Shown here: positions 16,688 to 26,143 of the stretch, one piece after another
Layout: every line of letters starts with the position of its first letter
How positions within the stretch are numbered: the first letter of the stretch is position 1
Source: Paenibacillus cellulositrophicus
GTDB taxonomy: Bacteria; Bacillota; Bacilli; Paenibacillales; Paenibacillaceae
Reading direction: 5' to 3'
Length of the DNA stretch: 64,000 bases
Assembly (NCBI RefSeq): GCF_009363095.1
Contig: NZ_CP045295.1
Location: 6,229,001-6,293,000, forward strand
Program-made: the position numbers and the translations under genes
Notes under the pieces: model-generated
The model's input: the letters and a program-made list of their open reading frames with translations, nothing else
The model's database searches: none
What the model was told of the DNA's origin: nothing

Positions 16688-18367
16688 TTGTCTAAAAAAA
16701 ATAATAACGATAAATTGGCGATTTTCGCGTTGGGCGGCGTCGGTGAAATCGGGAAAAACATGTATGTCATCCAATACGGCAATGACATCGTAGTCGTAGA
16801 TGCCGGATTGAAGTTTCCAGAGGAGGACATGCTCGGGATCGATATCGTCATTCCCGATATTTCCTACCTGACGGAGAATCGTGACAAGGTGAGAGGCATT
16901 TTGCTGACGCACGGACACGAGGATCACATCGGTGGATTGCCTTACGTGCTGAAGCATCTGAACGTTCCTGTATACGGAACCAAGCTGACGCTTGGCCTGG
17001 TGGAGAACAAGCTGAAGGAAGCCAATCTCCTTGGCGAAACGAAGCGGATTCTGATTCACGAAGATTCCGAAGTGGCGCTCGGCTCCACGCTGAAAGCAAC
17101 GTTCTTCAGAACCAACCACAGTATTCCGGATTCGGTCGGGATTTGCATCTCAACGCCGGAAGGCAACGTGGTTCATACAGGCGACTTCAAGTTCGATCAT
17201 ACGCCGGTTAACGGACAATATGCGAACTTGCAGCGGATGGCCGCTATTGGAGAAGAAGGCGTATTGGCGCTTCTGTCGGATAGTACCAATGCTGAGAAAC
17301 CGGGCTTCACGCCATCGGAGAAAAACGTGGGTGTCGTCCTTGAAGATATTTTCCGGAAATCATCCCAGCGCGTAGTTATCGCTACTTTTGCTTCGAATGT
17401 TCACCGGATTCAGCAGGTGGTCAATGCGGCGGAATCCACAGGACGGAAAATTACCGTCATCGGACGCAGCATGGTAAACGTCGTTTCCATCGCAGCCGAG
17501 CTTGGATACCTTCACGTGCCGGACGGCATGCTGATCGAGCCTGAAGAAGTTAACAAAATGGCCGCTGACCGCGTCGTCGTATTGTGCACAGGCAGCCAGG
17601 GAGAGCCGATGTCCGCATTGACGCGGATGGCCCGTTCCACACACCGCAAGGTTGATATTCTGCCGGGTGATACCGTTATCATTGCCGCGACACCGGTACC
17701 GGGAAATGAGAAATATGTCGGCCGTACGATCGACGAGCTGTTCCGTCTCGGAGCGGATGTCATCTACAGCGGTTCGAATTCCGGAGTACACGTATCGGGT
17801 CACGGCAGTCAGGAAGAATTGAAGCTCATGCTGAATTTAATGAAGCCGAAATTCTTCATCCCGATCCACGGGGAGTACCGCATGCAGCGCCGTCACGCAC
17901 TGCTGGCCGAGTCTGTTGGCGTAGATCCGGACAATATTTTTATTACGGATATCGGCGAGATCGTCGAAATCCAGAACGGATCTGCCCGTAAAGCCGGTAA
18001 AGTAACGGCTGGCAACGTGCTGATTGACGGATTGGGCGTTGGAGACGTTGGCAACATCGTCCTCCGCGACCGTAAACTGCTGTCACAGGACGGAATTCTG
18101 GTTGTAGTCGTTACGCTGAGCAAACAAGACGGCACGATCATGTCCGGACCGGACATTATCTCCAGAGGATTCGTATATGTTCGCGAATCGGAAGGGCTGT
18201 TGGATGAAGCGAACCGCATTGTTTCCAGTACACTGCAGAAATTGATGAGTGAAAATGTTAATGAATGGGCTTCCTTGAAGACAGGCGTGAAGGATGCACT
18301 GGGCCGGTTCCTCTATGAGCAGACCCGCCGCAGACCGATGATTCTGCCGATCATCATGGAAGTGTAA
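16688..18367 (+). CDS. rnjB: Ribonuclease J
   Basis: Metallo-beta-lactamase/beta-CASP ribonuclease with 5'-3' exo- and endonuclease activity in mRNA decay. The zinc motif HGHEDH is complete (about residues 75-80), and the later HTGDFKFD, SDSTNAEKPG and HVSGHGSQEE motifs are intact. The start is TTG behind AGGAGGG, giving MSKKNNNDKLAIFALGG and 559 residues. The position after dapA and before tepA is that of B. subtilis rnjB (ymfA, RNase J2). RNase J2 of B. subtilis has a degenerate active site, whereas this one looks catalytically complete, so the symbol rests on synteny only. Confidence 0.9.
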   Translation: MSKKNNNDKLAIFALGGVGEIGKNMYVIQYGNDIVVVDAGLKFPEEDMLGIDIVIPDISYLTENRDKVRGILLTHGHEDHIGGLPYVLKHLNVPVYGTKLTLGLVENKLKEANLLGETKRILIHEDSEVALGSTLKATFFRTNHSIPDSVGICISTPEGNVVHTGDFKFDHTPVNGQYANLQRMAAIGEEGVLALLSDSTNAEKPGFTPSEKNVGVVLEDIFRKSSQRVVIATFASNVHRIQQVVNAAESTGRKITVIGRSMVNVVSIAAELGYLHVPDGMLIEPEEVNKMAADRVVVLCTGSQGEPMSALTRMARSTHRKVDILPGDTVIIAATPVPGNEKYVGRTIDELFRLGADVIYSGSNSGVHVSGHGSQEELKLMLNLMKPKFFIPIHGEYRMQRRHALLAESVGVDPDNIFITDIGEIVEIQNGSARKAGKVTAGNVLIDGLGVGDVGNIVLRDRKLLSQDGILVVVVTLSKQDGTIMSGPDIISRGFVYVRESEGLLDEANRIVSSTLQKLMSENVNEWASLKTGVKDALGRFLYEQTRRRPMILPIIMEV

Positions 18368-18405
18368 TCAATTGAATAAACCAGCGTCTTGAACAGCACA
18401 CAGTC

Positions 18406-18458
18406 GCCCCCTTTCCGCAGGCAATATTGGACGGTTTCCTGCGGAAGGGGGCTTTTTG
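18406..18458 (+). terminator. Intrinsic terminator after the RNase J gene
   Basis: GCCCCCTTTCCGCAGG (18406-18421) pairs with CCTGCGGAAGGGGGC (18438-18452) with one bulged base, followed by five Ts. Confidence 0.92.
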
Positions 18459-18620
18459 TCGTTTAATGACGATGTAATAGGAGATCTGAAAGGAACTGGA
18501 ACCTGAAGAGACGGCCGGGCATAGGCTCTGTAAATAGGGTTATTTTTTCGGAATAATTCATGTCTTTCCTCCACCATACTACAATGACAGGAAATTATAT
18601 GGTTAGGAAAGGACGAGGAC

Positions 18621-19382
18621 ATGATGACACAAAATACACGCCGTGCGCCGATGAGCGAAACGGAGGCGCCGGAACAAGCCCCTGCTGTAAACCCGGAACC
18701 GACGGCATTGGATACGCTGAAGCAGCTGGGACAAATGAACGTGCCGCAGGGGACCGAGTCGAACATTTTTTGCCTGACGATCATCGGGCAAATCGAAGGG
18801 CATCTGGTCCTTCCGCCGCAGAACAAAACGACGAAATACGAGCACATTATTCCCCAGCTGGTCGCTGCGGAGCAAAGCAAACAGGTGGACGGAATTATGA
18901 TTATTCTCAATACAGTAGGCGGTGATGTGGAGGCTGGACTGGCCATCGCCGAAATGATCACGTCACTTACCAAGCCTACCGTCACCGTCGTCGTCGGGGG
19001 CGGGCACAGCATCGGTGTGCCGATCGCCGTAGCTTCGACGTACTCGCTTATCGCCGAGAGCGCCACCATGACCATTCACCCGATCCGCCTGAACGGACTT
19101 GTGATTGGTGTGCCGCAGACGTTCGAATATATGGAGAAAATGCAGGAGCGCGTCGTCCGCTTCGTTACCTCCCATTCGCGGATTAGTGAGGAGCGGTTTA
19201 AGGAATTAATGTTCCGCACCGGCGAGCTGAACCGGGATATCGGTACGGCGGTGGGCGGACTGGATGCCGTTAAATACGGCTTGATGGACGAAGTAGGAGG
19301 TATAGGCCAGGCTCTGGCCAAGCTGAACAAGCTGATCGATGAGCGTAAACAACCGGTTGAGGCGGAAGGGATTACTCAATGA
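18621..19382 (+). CDS. tepA: ClpP-like protease TepA
   Basis: ClpP/crotonase-fold serine peptidase, called translocation-enhancing protein in B. subtilis. The nucleophile lies in GGGHSIGVPIA (about S130) and the histidine in TMTIHPIR (about H153); LNTVGGDVEAGLAIAEM precedes them. Length 253. The first 40 residues are Glu/Pro/Ala-rich and poorly conserved. It keeps its synteny between the RNase J gene and ylzJ. The stop overlaps the ylzJ start. Confidence 0.9.
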   Translation: MMTQNTRRAPMSETEAPEQAPAVNPEPTALDTLKQLGQMNVPQGTESNIFCLTIIGQIEGHLVLPPQNKTTKYEHIIPQLVAAEQSKQVDGIMIILNTVGGDVEAGLAIAEMITSLTKPTVTVVVGGGHSIGVPIAVASTYSLIAESATMTIHPIRLNGLVIGVPQTFEYMEKMQERVVRFVTSHSRISEERFKELMFRTGELNRDIGTAVGGLDAVKYGLMDEVGGIGQALAKLNKLIDERKQPVEAEGITQ

Positions 19383-19597
19383 TGCTTCATACGATTATGC
19401 CGCTTGGTGCTGTCTGGGAGGAAGGCTTTACCCCTGTCCAAACGGCGGAGGTAAGGCTGCAGGGCGTCCTGATGGAAGTCAAACCGCTTGATGCGGGCCG
19501 GGCCGAAATCGTCCGGCTGCTCGACTGCCCGCTTGAATCGTACCTCAACCCGGCGTTTGCCCCAGGACAGGTGATACGCTACATTCCGACACTGTAA
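19379..19597 (+). CDS. ylzJ: YlzJ-like small protein
   Basis: A 72-residue protein starting MMLHTIMPLGAVWEEG, the characteristic opening of YlzJ, the gene that follows tepA in B. subtilis. No function is known and no membrane segment or catalytic motif is visible. The ATGA overlap with tepA implies co-translation. Confidence 0.8.
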   Translation: MMLHTIMPLGAVWEEGFTPVQTAEVRLQGVLMEVKPLDAGRAEIVRLLDCPLESYLNPAFAPGQVIRYIPTL

Positions 19598-19675
19598 AAT
19601 GGACCTTTAGCAGCAGAAACAGAACATAGGTGCCCCACGGTATTATATGGTATAATATTGGCCGGGGGTGACATT

Positions 19676-22354
19676 TTGGCTAAGCGAAGAAAGAAGAAGA
19701 AGGCAGTACTGACCAATGTGCTGAAATACGAAATATACGGAATTATACTGATCACCCTTTCCGTTATCGCCTTATCCGGTGAAGCGACGGTAGGGTGGTC
19801 ATTATCCAAAATGTTCGGACTGCTGTTAGGGCGGTTTTATTTTGTGATCCCCCTGGTGGGAATCTACTTGGGCCTCAGCGTCATGATTCAGCGAAAATGG
19901 CCGAAACGGTGGAATACGCGGAGAAGCGGAATTCTGCTGTTGGTACTGGCCTTGGTACTTATGAGCAGCATTTCTTCATTGGAAAAGAAACTGGGTCCGG
20001 TTGGCGCATTGAGCACCGGGAACATATTATCCCAGGTACATACGGACTTGCAGGGAGCGCTGCTGTCGTCATCGGCCCGCGGCGACCACTCTATGCTGAA
20101 TAAGGACATCAGCGGAGGCTACATCGGCGCCATCGAGTTTGCGGCGCTGTATTGGCTGTTTGGGACCTTGGGCTCGATGCTGATGATGATCGTTATGTTT
20201 ATTATCAGCTTTATGCTGATTACGAATCTGTCGTATGTCGACCTGATGCGAATCTTCCGCAGCAGGCTGGTGAAGGCCGGCGAGAATGTCCAGAAGCGGA
20301 TGGACAACCGCCGCCAGTCGGCCAAGGTCGCTTCCAAACGGGCGGCTTCGTCCAGGCAGAAGAAACCGCAGCCGCTCCCGGCTGACGACGATGAGGATGA
20401 ATTGGACGAGGATTTCGTGCCGCCGAAGCCGAAGCGGAGCGCCCCTGTGTTCTTCCAGCTGTTCGGAAGCAGGTTTGCCAAGAACGAAGCGCAGCCTCCG
20501 CTTGCTGATGATGAGCTGGACCGCAGCGATATTCTTGAACCGGTCAGGGACACCCGTTCCGCGGCAGACGGGCGGTTCAGCGAGGCGGTGGAGCCGGAGG
20601 AGAACGATGCATTCGACCTGCACGAGGAGCCGCTGTGGGTGGAGCCAAAGCGGAACGAATCTTCGCCGATCATCCGCGACTTTTTCGAGCATGTGAAATC
20701 CGAAGGCAACGTCGATCCGGAGGAATCGGACGAAGCATACGCCGGAGCTGCCGGAGCCGCTTTTCCGCCTGAAGGCATCAGTGCGGAATTCCATGAGGAT
20801 ACCGCTGGGACGCCGGACGGCGGGGCGCCGGTAACCGCTGCGGATCTCCAGGGAGAATCCGCGGGAAGTCCGGCTGAGCCGGCGGAGGCGCTGGAGCTTG
20901 CGATGACCCCGCCTGCGCCTCCGCCGAAGCCGTACAAGCTTCCGCCCTTCAGGCTGCTCTCCAAGCCCCAGAATGGCGGCAAGGCAGGCGATCAGAACGA
21001 TTATAAGCAAACCGCCCGCAAGCTGGAGGCGACGATGGAGAGCTTCGGTGTACGGGCGAAAGTGCTTGAGGTCGTTCGCGGGCCAGCGGTGACGCGGTAC
21101 GAAATCCAGCCGGATATCGGCGTGAAGGTCAGCCGGATTGTCGGGCTGACGGACGATATCGCGCTGGCTTTGGCCGCGAAGGATATCCGGATGGAGGCGC
21201 CGATCCCGGGCAAATCGGCCATCGGCATCGAGGTGCCGAACAATGAGGTTTCGCTCGTGACGATGCGCGAAGTTATGGAAACGCCGGTCTTTCAAGACGC
21301 CTCGTCGAAGTTGTCGATCGCATTCGGCCGGGACATTTCGGGACAGACGATCGTCGGCAATCTGGCAAAAATGCCCCATTTGCTCGTCGCCGGTGCGACC
21401 GGTTCCGGTAAATCGGTCTGTATTAACGGCATCATTACGAGCATCCTGTATAAGGCTAAGCCGGATGAAGTGAAATTTCTGATGGTCGATCCGAAGATGG
21501 TCGAGCTGAACGTGTATAACGGCATCTCTCATCTCATGGCGCCAGTCGTGACCGATCCGAAGCGTGCTTCCCTGGCGCTGAAGAAGATCGTGGTCGAGAT
21601 GGAAAAGCGCTATGAGCTGTTTTCCAAATCCGGCACGCGCAATATAGAAGGCTATAACAATCTGATGAAGGACAATCCGGCAGCGGTGCTGCCTTATATC
21701 GTGGTCATCGTCGACGAGCTGGCCGACCTGATGATGGTCGCCGCGCATGATGTCGAGGAAGCAATCACCCGCCTCGCTCAAATGGCGCGGGCTGCGGGCA
21801 TTCACCTGATCATCGCCACCCAGCGGCCGTCCGTCGACGTCATTACGGGTGTCATCAAGGCGAATATCCCGTCGCGGATCGCTTTTGGGGTATCGTCCCA
21901 GGTCGACTCCCGGACGATTCTCGACATGGCGGGCGCCGAGAAGCTGCTGGGCCGCGGGGATATGCTCTTCATGCCGATGGGAGCGTCCAAGCCGATCCGC
22001 GTGCAGGGGGCATTTATGACCGATCAGGAAGTCGAGATCATCGTTAACTATGTCCGCGACCAAGGGGAAGCCAAATACGATGAAAGTCTCGTTCCCGAAG
22101 TGGAGGAAACGTCGCAGGATGCCGACGACCAGCTGGACGAGCTGTACGATCAGGCCGTTCAGATCGTGCTGGAATCCAAACAGGCATCCGTGTCGCTGCT
22201 GCAGCGCCGGATGCGGGTGGGGTATACCCGTGCTGCCCGCTTGATTGATTCGATGGAAGCGCGGGGGATTATCGGACCTTACGAGGGAAGCAAACCGCGT
22301 GAGGTGCTCGTCTCCCTGGAGCAGTATCAGCAGCAGAACCGCATCAGCTCATAG
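19676..22354 (+). CDS. spoIIIE: DNA translocase FtsK/SpoIIIE
   Basis: Septum-anchored ATP-driven DNA pump that moves chromosomal DNA through division or sporulation septa. About four N-terminal membrane segments (residues about 20-190) are followed by a long acidic/proline linker (about 200-430), the RecA-like motor with Walker A GATGSGKS (near 573) and Walker B VIVDELADLMM (near 678), and a C-terminal gamma winged helix (about 820-892) that reads orientation sequences. The TTG at 19676 is chosen because GGGGGTGA lies just upstream; a TTG at 19658 would add six residues across that ribosome site. Predicted length 892. Confidence 0.95.
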   Translation: MAKRRKKKKAVLTNVLKYEIYGIILITLSVIALSGEATVGWSLSKMFGLLLGRFYFVIPLVGIYLGLSVMIQRKWPKRWNTRRSGILLLVLALVLMSSISSLEKKLGPVGALSTGNILSQVHTDLQGALLSSSARGDHSMLNKDISGGYIGAIEFAALYWLFGTLGSMLMMIVMFIISFMLITNLSYVDLMRIFRSRLVKAGENVQKRMDNRRQSAKVASKRAASSRQKKPQPLPADDDEDELDEDFVPPKPKRSAPVFFQLFGSRFAKNEAQPPLADDELDRSDILEPVRDTRSAADGRFSEAVEPEENDAFDLHEEPLWVEPKRNESSPIIRDFFEHVKSEGNVDPEESDEAYAGAAGAAFPPEGISAEFHEDTAGTPDGGAPVTAADLQGESAGSPAEPAEALELAMTPPAPPPKPYKLPPFRLLSKPQNGGKAGDQNDYKQTARKLEATMESFGVRAKVLEVVRGPAVTRYEIQPDIGVKVSRIVGLTDDIALALAAKDIRMEAPIPGKSAIGIEVPNNEVSLVTMREVMETPVFQDASSKLSIAFGRDISGQTIVGNLAKMPHLLVAGATGSGKSVCINGIITSILYKAKPDEVKFLMVDPKMVELNVYNGISHLMAPVVTDPKRASLALKKIVVEMEKRYELFSKSGTRNIEGYNNLMKDNPAAVLPYIVVIVDELADLMMVAAHDVEEAITRLAQMARAAGIHLIIATQRPSVDVITGVIKANIPSRIAFGVSSQVDSRTILDMAGAEKLLGRGDMLFMPMGASKPIRVQGAFMTDQEVEIIVNYVRDQGEAKYDESLVPEVEETSQDADDQLDELYDQAVQIVLESKQASVSLLQRRMRVGYTRAARLIDSMEARGIIGPYEGSKPREVLVSLEQYQQQNRISS

Positions 22355-22392
22355 TCCGGTAATTATTGCCGGATGTGCTATATCTTCCTTGG

Positions 22393-22426
22393 AGGCCTCT
22401 CATGATCGTTCATGAGAGGCCTTTTT
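22393..22426 (+). terminator. Intrinsic terminator after spoIIIE
   Basis: A perfect 13-bp stem AGGCCTCTCATGA/TCATGAGAGGCCT (22393-22405 with 22410-22422) with a TCGT loop and a T-run. Confidence 0.95.
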
Positions 22427-22496
22427 GGCGGTGATTTGCATGGGAATACGCTTGAAAGCTTACATCAGCGGTACACATTCTTTCTCCTGGGCAGGG

Positions 22497-22527
22497 TGTA
22501 TAGGAAATGGGGCCTGTTGTCATAATA
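22497..22527 (+). promoter_or_regulatory. Sigma-G-like promoter of sleB
   Basis: GTATA (22498-22502) matches the sigma-G -35 (gHATR) and CATAATA (22521-22527) matches the -10 (CATnnTA) exactly, with an 18-nt spacer. In B. subtilis sleB is made in the forespore under sigma-G, which agrees. Confidence 0.6.
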
Positions 22528-22574
22528 ACCGTAGCCATCCTGTCAAACCCACAAGAGAAAGGTAGAGCTAACCC

Positions 22575-23399
22575 ATGAAAAACGCAAAATTATGGATCAT
22601 CATCGGTTTGGTGTTTCTATTGTCTGCGGCGGTCTATGCAGGTGTAAGACCCCATACGGATTCCAAAGCTTCGTCCAAAGCGGCGGTGGAGCCTGCGGAA
22701 CAAACCATACCTACATTCGGATCAACGGTTTTGAAGTATGGATCCTCAGGCCAGGATGTGTATGAACTGCAGGGGCGCCTGAAATTTTTGGGCTTTTATA
22801 ACGGAAAGATTGACGGACAATACGGATGGAGCACGCTGAAGTCCGTCAAATGGTTCCAGTCCGAATTCGGGATGAAGGTGGACGGAACGGTCGGAGCCAA
22901 AACCAAGCTGAAGCTGTACAATGCCACCAAAAATTGGCAACCATCCGCAGCCGAGTCCGGAAACGCCGCCGGCAAACAACCGAGCACAAGCGGCAATCAG
23001 AAAAACACAAGCGAACCGATGGCTTCGGCCAACACGATGGGCCTATCTGAAAACGATCTGAAAATTATGGCTAATGCGGTGTACGGCGAATCCCGCGGTG
23101 AACCGTTTGAAGGACAGGTTGCCGTGGCGGCGGTCATTCTGAACCGTGTCAAATCGCCAAGCTTCCCAAATACGCCCCATGGCGTTATATTTCAGCCGGG
23201 TGCATTTACGGCGGTAGCCGACGGACAGATTTATCTCACGCCGAACGAAACGGCCCGCAAAGCGGTGCAGCAGGCGTTAAACGGCTGGGATCCGACCGGC
23301 GGATGCCTGTACTACTTTAACCCGAAAACAGCCACTTCGAAGTGGATCTGGTCCCGGCCTCAAGTCTTGACGATCGGGCAGCATATTTTCTGCATGTAA
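22575..23399 (+). CDS. sleB: Spore cortex-lytic enzyme SleB
   Basis: Germination-specific lytic transglycosylase acting on muramic-delta-lactam cortex peptidoglycan. An N-terminal signal sequence (IIIGLVFLLSAAVYAG) is followed by a peptidoglycan-binding domain (about 50-115, SSGQDVYELQGRLKFLGFY), a Ser/Asn/Gln-rich spacer, and the SleB hydrolase domain (about 155-274) with NAVYGESRGEPFEGQVAVAA, in which the glutamate of GESRGE is catalytic in the family. Length 274. In Bacillus, sleB is followed by ypeB, which is needed for SleB stability; here the next genes are M16 peptidases. Confidence 0.95.
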   Translation: MKNAKLWIIIGLVFLLSAAVYAGVRPHTDSKASSKAAVEPAEQTIPTFGSTVLKYGSSGQDVYELQGRLKFLGFYNGKIDGQYGWSTLKSVKWFQSEFGMKVDGTVGAKTKLKLYNATKNWQPSAAESGNAAGKQPSTSGNQKNTSEPMASANTMGLSENDLKIMANAVYGESRGEPFEGQVAVAAVILNRVKSPSFPNTPHGVIFQPGAFTAVADGQIYLTPNETARKAVQQALNGWDPTGGCLYYFNPKTATSKWIWSRPQVLTIGQHIFCM

Positions 23400-23467
23400 A
23401 GAATTGAACGTAAGTTTGGCACCGTAACTTCGTTCGTTCCTTGAAGCAGATTGCGCATGAGGAAAAC

Positions 23468-23500
23468 AGCAACCGGAGGGTTTGTCTTCGGTTGCTTCTT
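23468..23500 (+). terminator. Probable terminator after sleB
   Basis: AGCAACCG (23468-23475) pairs with CGGTTGCT (23489-23496), followed by TCTT. The T-run is weak. Confidence 0.55.
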
Positions 23501-23578
23501 CACTTTCCAATGGTATAGAATGGAACTTAATCAAAAGCGTGACGCTTTATAAATTCATGGCTAAAGGAGTTTTGGACC

Positions 23579-24859
23579 TTGAATACAACTGCTTTTCAAC
23601 ATGGAAACGCCAAGCGGATCCGGATTCACGTTCTGCCGACGAAACGCTTTAAGACGTTTGCAATATCGCTCTACGCAGGCATCCCGCTTGCAGAGGACAC
23701 CGTAACGCCTACGGCCTTGACTCCTTTTGTACTCCGCCGGGGTACCGTTACATATCCGGAGACCCGCCAGTTCCGCGAGCAGCTGGAGCAAATGTACGGG
23801 GCCGGCTTCGGTTTTGATGTGTATAAAAGAGGCAACTACCAGATGGTGCACTTCCGGATGGACACAATTAACGATTCGTTCGTAAAGAGCCAGGAGAGCC
23901 TGCTCGCATCCTCATTCGCTTTTCTCGGCGAAGTGGTGACGCGTCCCGTTTTGGAGGGCGACCGTTTCCGCAGTTCTTACGTTCAGGCGGAGAAGGAGAA
24001 CGTCCGCAAAAAGCTGGAATCCATCGTCAACGATAAGATCCGCTACGCCTCCGAGCGCTGCATCGAGGAGATGTGCCGCAATGAGCCTTACCGTCTCCAC
24101 GCGCTCGGACAGCGTCAGGACCTGGAGAAAATTTCGCCGGAGAGCCTGCACGACGGGTACCGCAAATGGCTGAGCGAAGCCAGCATGGACCTGTATGTGG
24201 TCGGGGACACGACGCTCGAGGAAGTGGAGAAGCTCGTCAACTCGCACTTTGATCTCGGTTCTGAACCGGGTATTACGTACAAGACCGAGACGCCGGTGCG
24301 CCAGTCGGGCGAGCCTCGTACCGTAGTGGAGAAAATGGAAGTGAGCCAGGGCAAGCTGAATCTCGGGCTGCGCACTTCCATCACTTATGGGGATGATCAT
24401 TATGCGGCAGCATTAATGTACAACGGCATTTTGGGCGGATACCCGCATTCCAAGCTGTTCATGAACGTAAGGGAAAAAGCAAGCCTCGCCTACTACTGCT
24501 CTTCTCGCTATGACGGGCACAAGGGAATTGGAACGATCCAGTCCGGCATTGAAGTGCAGAACTACGAAAAAGCGCTCGATATTATCAAGAGCCAGCTCGA
24601 GGAAATGCGCTCCGGGCGCATTACCGATCTTGAAATGTCGCAGACAAAGGCGATGATCCGGAATCTGCTTCTTGAAATTGAGGATTCGGCTTTTGAAATG
24701 ATCGCTTACGACTTCAACCGTCAATTCTCCGGCAAAGACCGGTCAAGAGAAGAGCTGCTGCAGCAGGTGGAAGATATTCAAGTCGCGGATGTTCAGGCGG
24801 CCGCGTCGACTTTTGATTTGGATACGATTTATTTTCTGAAGGGTCAGAAGGAGGAATAG
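23579..24859 (+). CDS. ymfF: M16-like protein YmfF (EF-P aminopentanol modification-associated)
   Basis: Member of the M16 peptidase family that lacks the zinc motif: at the usual position of HxxEH it reads TALTPFVLRRGTV, so it is probably a non-catalytic partner of YmfH. The C-terminal half keeps MNVREKASLAYYCSSRYDG. Length 426. The start is TTG with TAAAGGAGTTTTGGACC upstream. It lies 3 nt before ymfH, as in B. subtilis, where these genes and ymfI are linked to the 5-aminopentanol modification of elongation factor P. Confidence 0.9.
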   Translation: MNTTAFQHGNAKRIRIHVLPTKRFKTFAISLYAGIPLAEDTVTPTALTPFVLRRGTVTYPETRQFREQLEQMYGAGFGFDVYKRGNYQMVHFRMDTINDSFVKSQESLLASSFAFLGEVVTRPVLEGDRFRSSYVQAEKENVRKKLESIVNDKIRYASERCIEEMCRNEPYRLHALGQRQDLEKISPESLHDGYRKWLSEASMDLYVVGDTTLEEVEKLVNSHFDLGSEPGITYKTETPVRQSGEPRTVVEKMEVSQGKLNLGLRTSITYGDDHYAAALMYNGILGGYPHSKLFMNVREKASLAYYCSSRYDGHKGIGTIQSGIEVQNYEKALDIIKSQLEEMRSGRITDLEMSQTKAMIRNLLLEIEDSAFEMIAYDFNRQFSGKDRSREELLQQVEDIQVADVQAAASTFDLDTIYFLKGQKEE

Positions 24860-24862
24860 CCG

Positions 24863-26143
24863 GTGGAAAAACTTCAGTACGACAATTTGCAGGAGACTCT
24901 CTATTATGAAGTGATGGATAACGGCCTTCACGTCTACGTGCTTCCGAAGCCGGGTTTCCAGAAAACCTATGCGACGTTTGCCACTAAATACGGTTCTGTC
25001 GACAACCACTTCCGGGTGGAGGGACAGGACGAAATATCGGTTCCGGACGGGATCGCCCATTTCCTGGAGCATAAAATGTTCGAGGAGCCGGAAGGCGACA
25101 TTTTCGCCACATTCGCCTCCCACGGCGCATCCGCCAACGCATTTACGAGCTTCGACCAGACCGTGTACCTGTTTTCAGCAACCGAGCACATTCCCGAGAA
25201 TCTGGAGACGCTCGTGAACTTTGTGCAAAATCCTTATTTCACCGACCAGAACGTCGACAAGGAAAAGGGGATTATCGGGCAGGAAATCAACATGTACCAG
25301 GATAACGCCGACTGGCGCGTCTATTTTGGCCTGATCGAAGCGATGTATAAAATCCATCCGGTGCATATCGATATTGCCGGTACGGTGGAATCCATCGGCA
25401 CGATTACGAAGGAGACGCTGTACACCTGCTATAACGCCTTTTATCATCCGAGCAACATGCTGCTGTTCGTCGTCGGCGGAGTAAAGCCGGAAGAAGTGTT
25501 CGACCTCGTCCGCGCCAACCAGGCGAAGAAGGATTATCCGCCTCAAGGTAAAATCGAGCGTATCTTTGAGCCGGAGACGGTCGGTGTTGCCGAAAAACGC
25601 CGGGTTAACAAGCTGCAGGTGTCCATGCCGAAATGCTTGTTCGGTTTCAAGGAAAAAGAAGTGGGGCTGACCGGCAAGGAACTGCTGAAGCGCGACCTGA
25701 CAACAAAGCTCATGCTTGATTTGCTGTTCGGGTCAAGTACGGAGCTGTACCAAAAGCTGTACGACGAGGACCTGATCTCCGACAGCTTCTCGCATGAATA
25801 CAGCAGTTCTCCGCAGTATGCTTTTTCGGCCGCAGGTGGAGACACCCGTGATCCCGACCAGCTTCTTGCCCGGATCCGCGAAGAGGTCGACGGCATTCTG
25901 GCATCCGGCTTCAAGGAAGAAGATTTCGAGCGCGCCCGCAAGAAAAAAATCGGCGGATACCTGCGCATGCTGAATTCTCCGGAAAATATCGCGCATGAAT
26001 TCACCCGCTACCAGTTCCGCGGCGGCGACTTCTTCAGCGTGATTCAGCTGTATGAGTCCATCACGCTCAGCGATGTGAACAATCGCTTGAAAGAGCATGT
26101 GGACTGGGATCAGCTGGCGGTATCGGTCGTGGTGAATCCTTAA
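24863..26143 (+). CDS. ymfH: M16 metallopeptidase YmfH (EF-P aminopentanol modification-associated)
   Basis: Pitrilysin-type peptidase with an intact zinc motif (H66, E69, H70 in GIAHFLEHKMFEE) and the downstream EKGIIGQEINMYQDN glutamate. It probably forms a heterodimer with YmfF like other paired M16 proteins. The start is GTG behind AAGGAGGAATAGCC. Length 426. Its stop overlaps the ymfI start (TAATG). Its exact role in EF-P modification is not established. Confidence 0.92.
   Translation: MEKLQYDNLQETLYYEVMDNGLHVYVLPKPGFQKTYATFATKYGSVDNHFRVEGQDEISVPDGIAHFLEHKMFEEPEGDIFATFASHGASANAFTSFDQTVYLFSATEHIPENLETLVNFVQNPYFTDQNVDKEKGIIGQEINMYQDNADWRVYFGLIEAMYKIHPVHIDIAGTVESIGTITKETLYTCYNAFYHPSNMLLFVVGGVKPEEVFDLVRANQAKKDYPPQGKIERIFEPETVGVAEKRRVNKLQVSMPKCLFGFKEKEVGLTGKELLKRDLTTKLMLDLLFGSSTELYQKLYDEDLISDSFSHEYSSSPQYAFSAAGGDTRDPDQLLARIREEVDGILASGFKEEDFERARKKKIGGYLRMLNSPENIAHEFTRYQFRGGDFFSVIQLYESITLSDVNNRLKEHVDWDQLAVSVVVNP

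Noticed and set aside
20069..22063. 664-residue open frame on the minus strand over spoIIIE
   Set aside because: Antisense shadow of the translocase motor domain, with arginine/histidine-rich unlikely composition.
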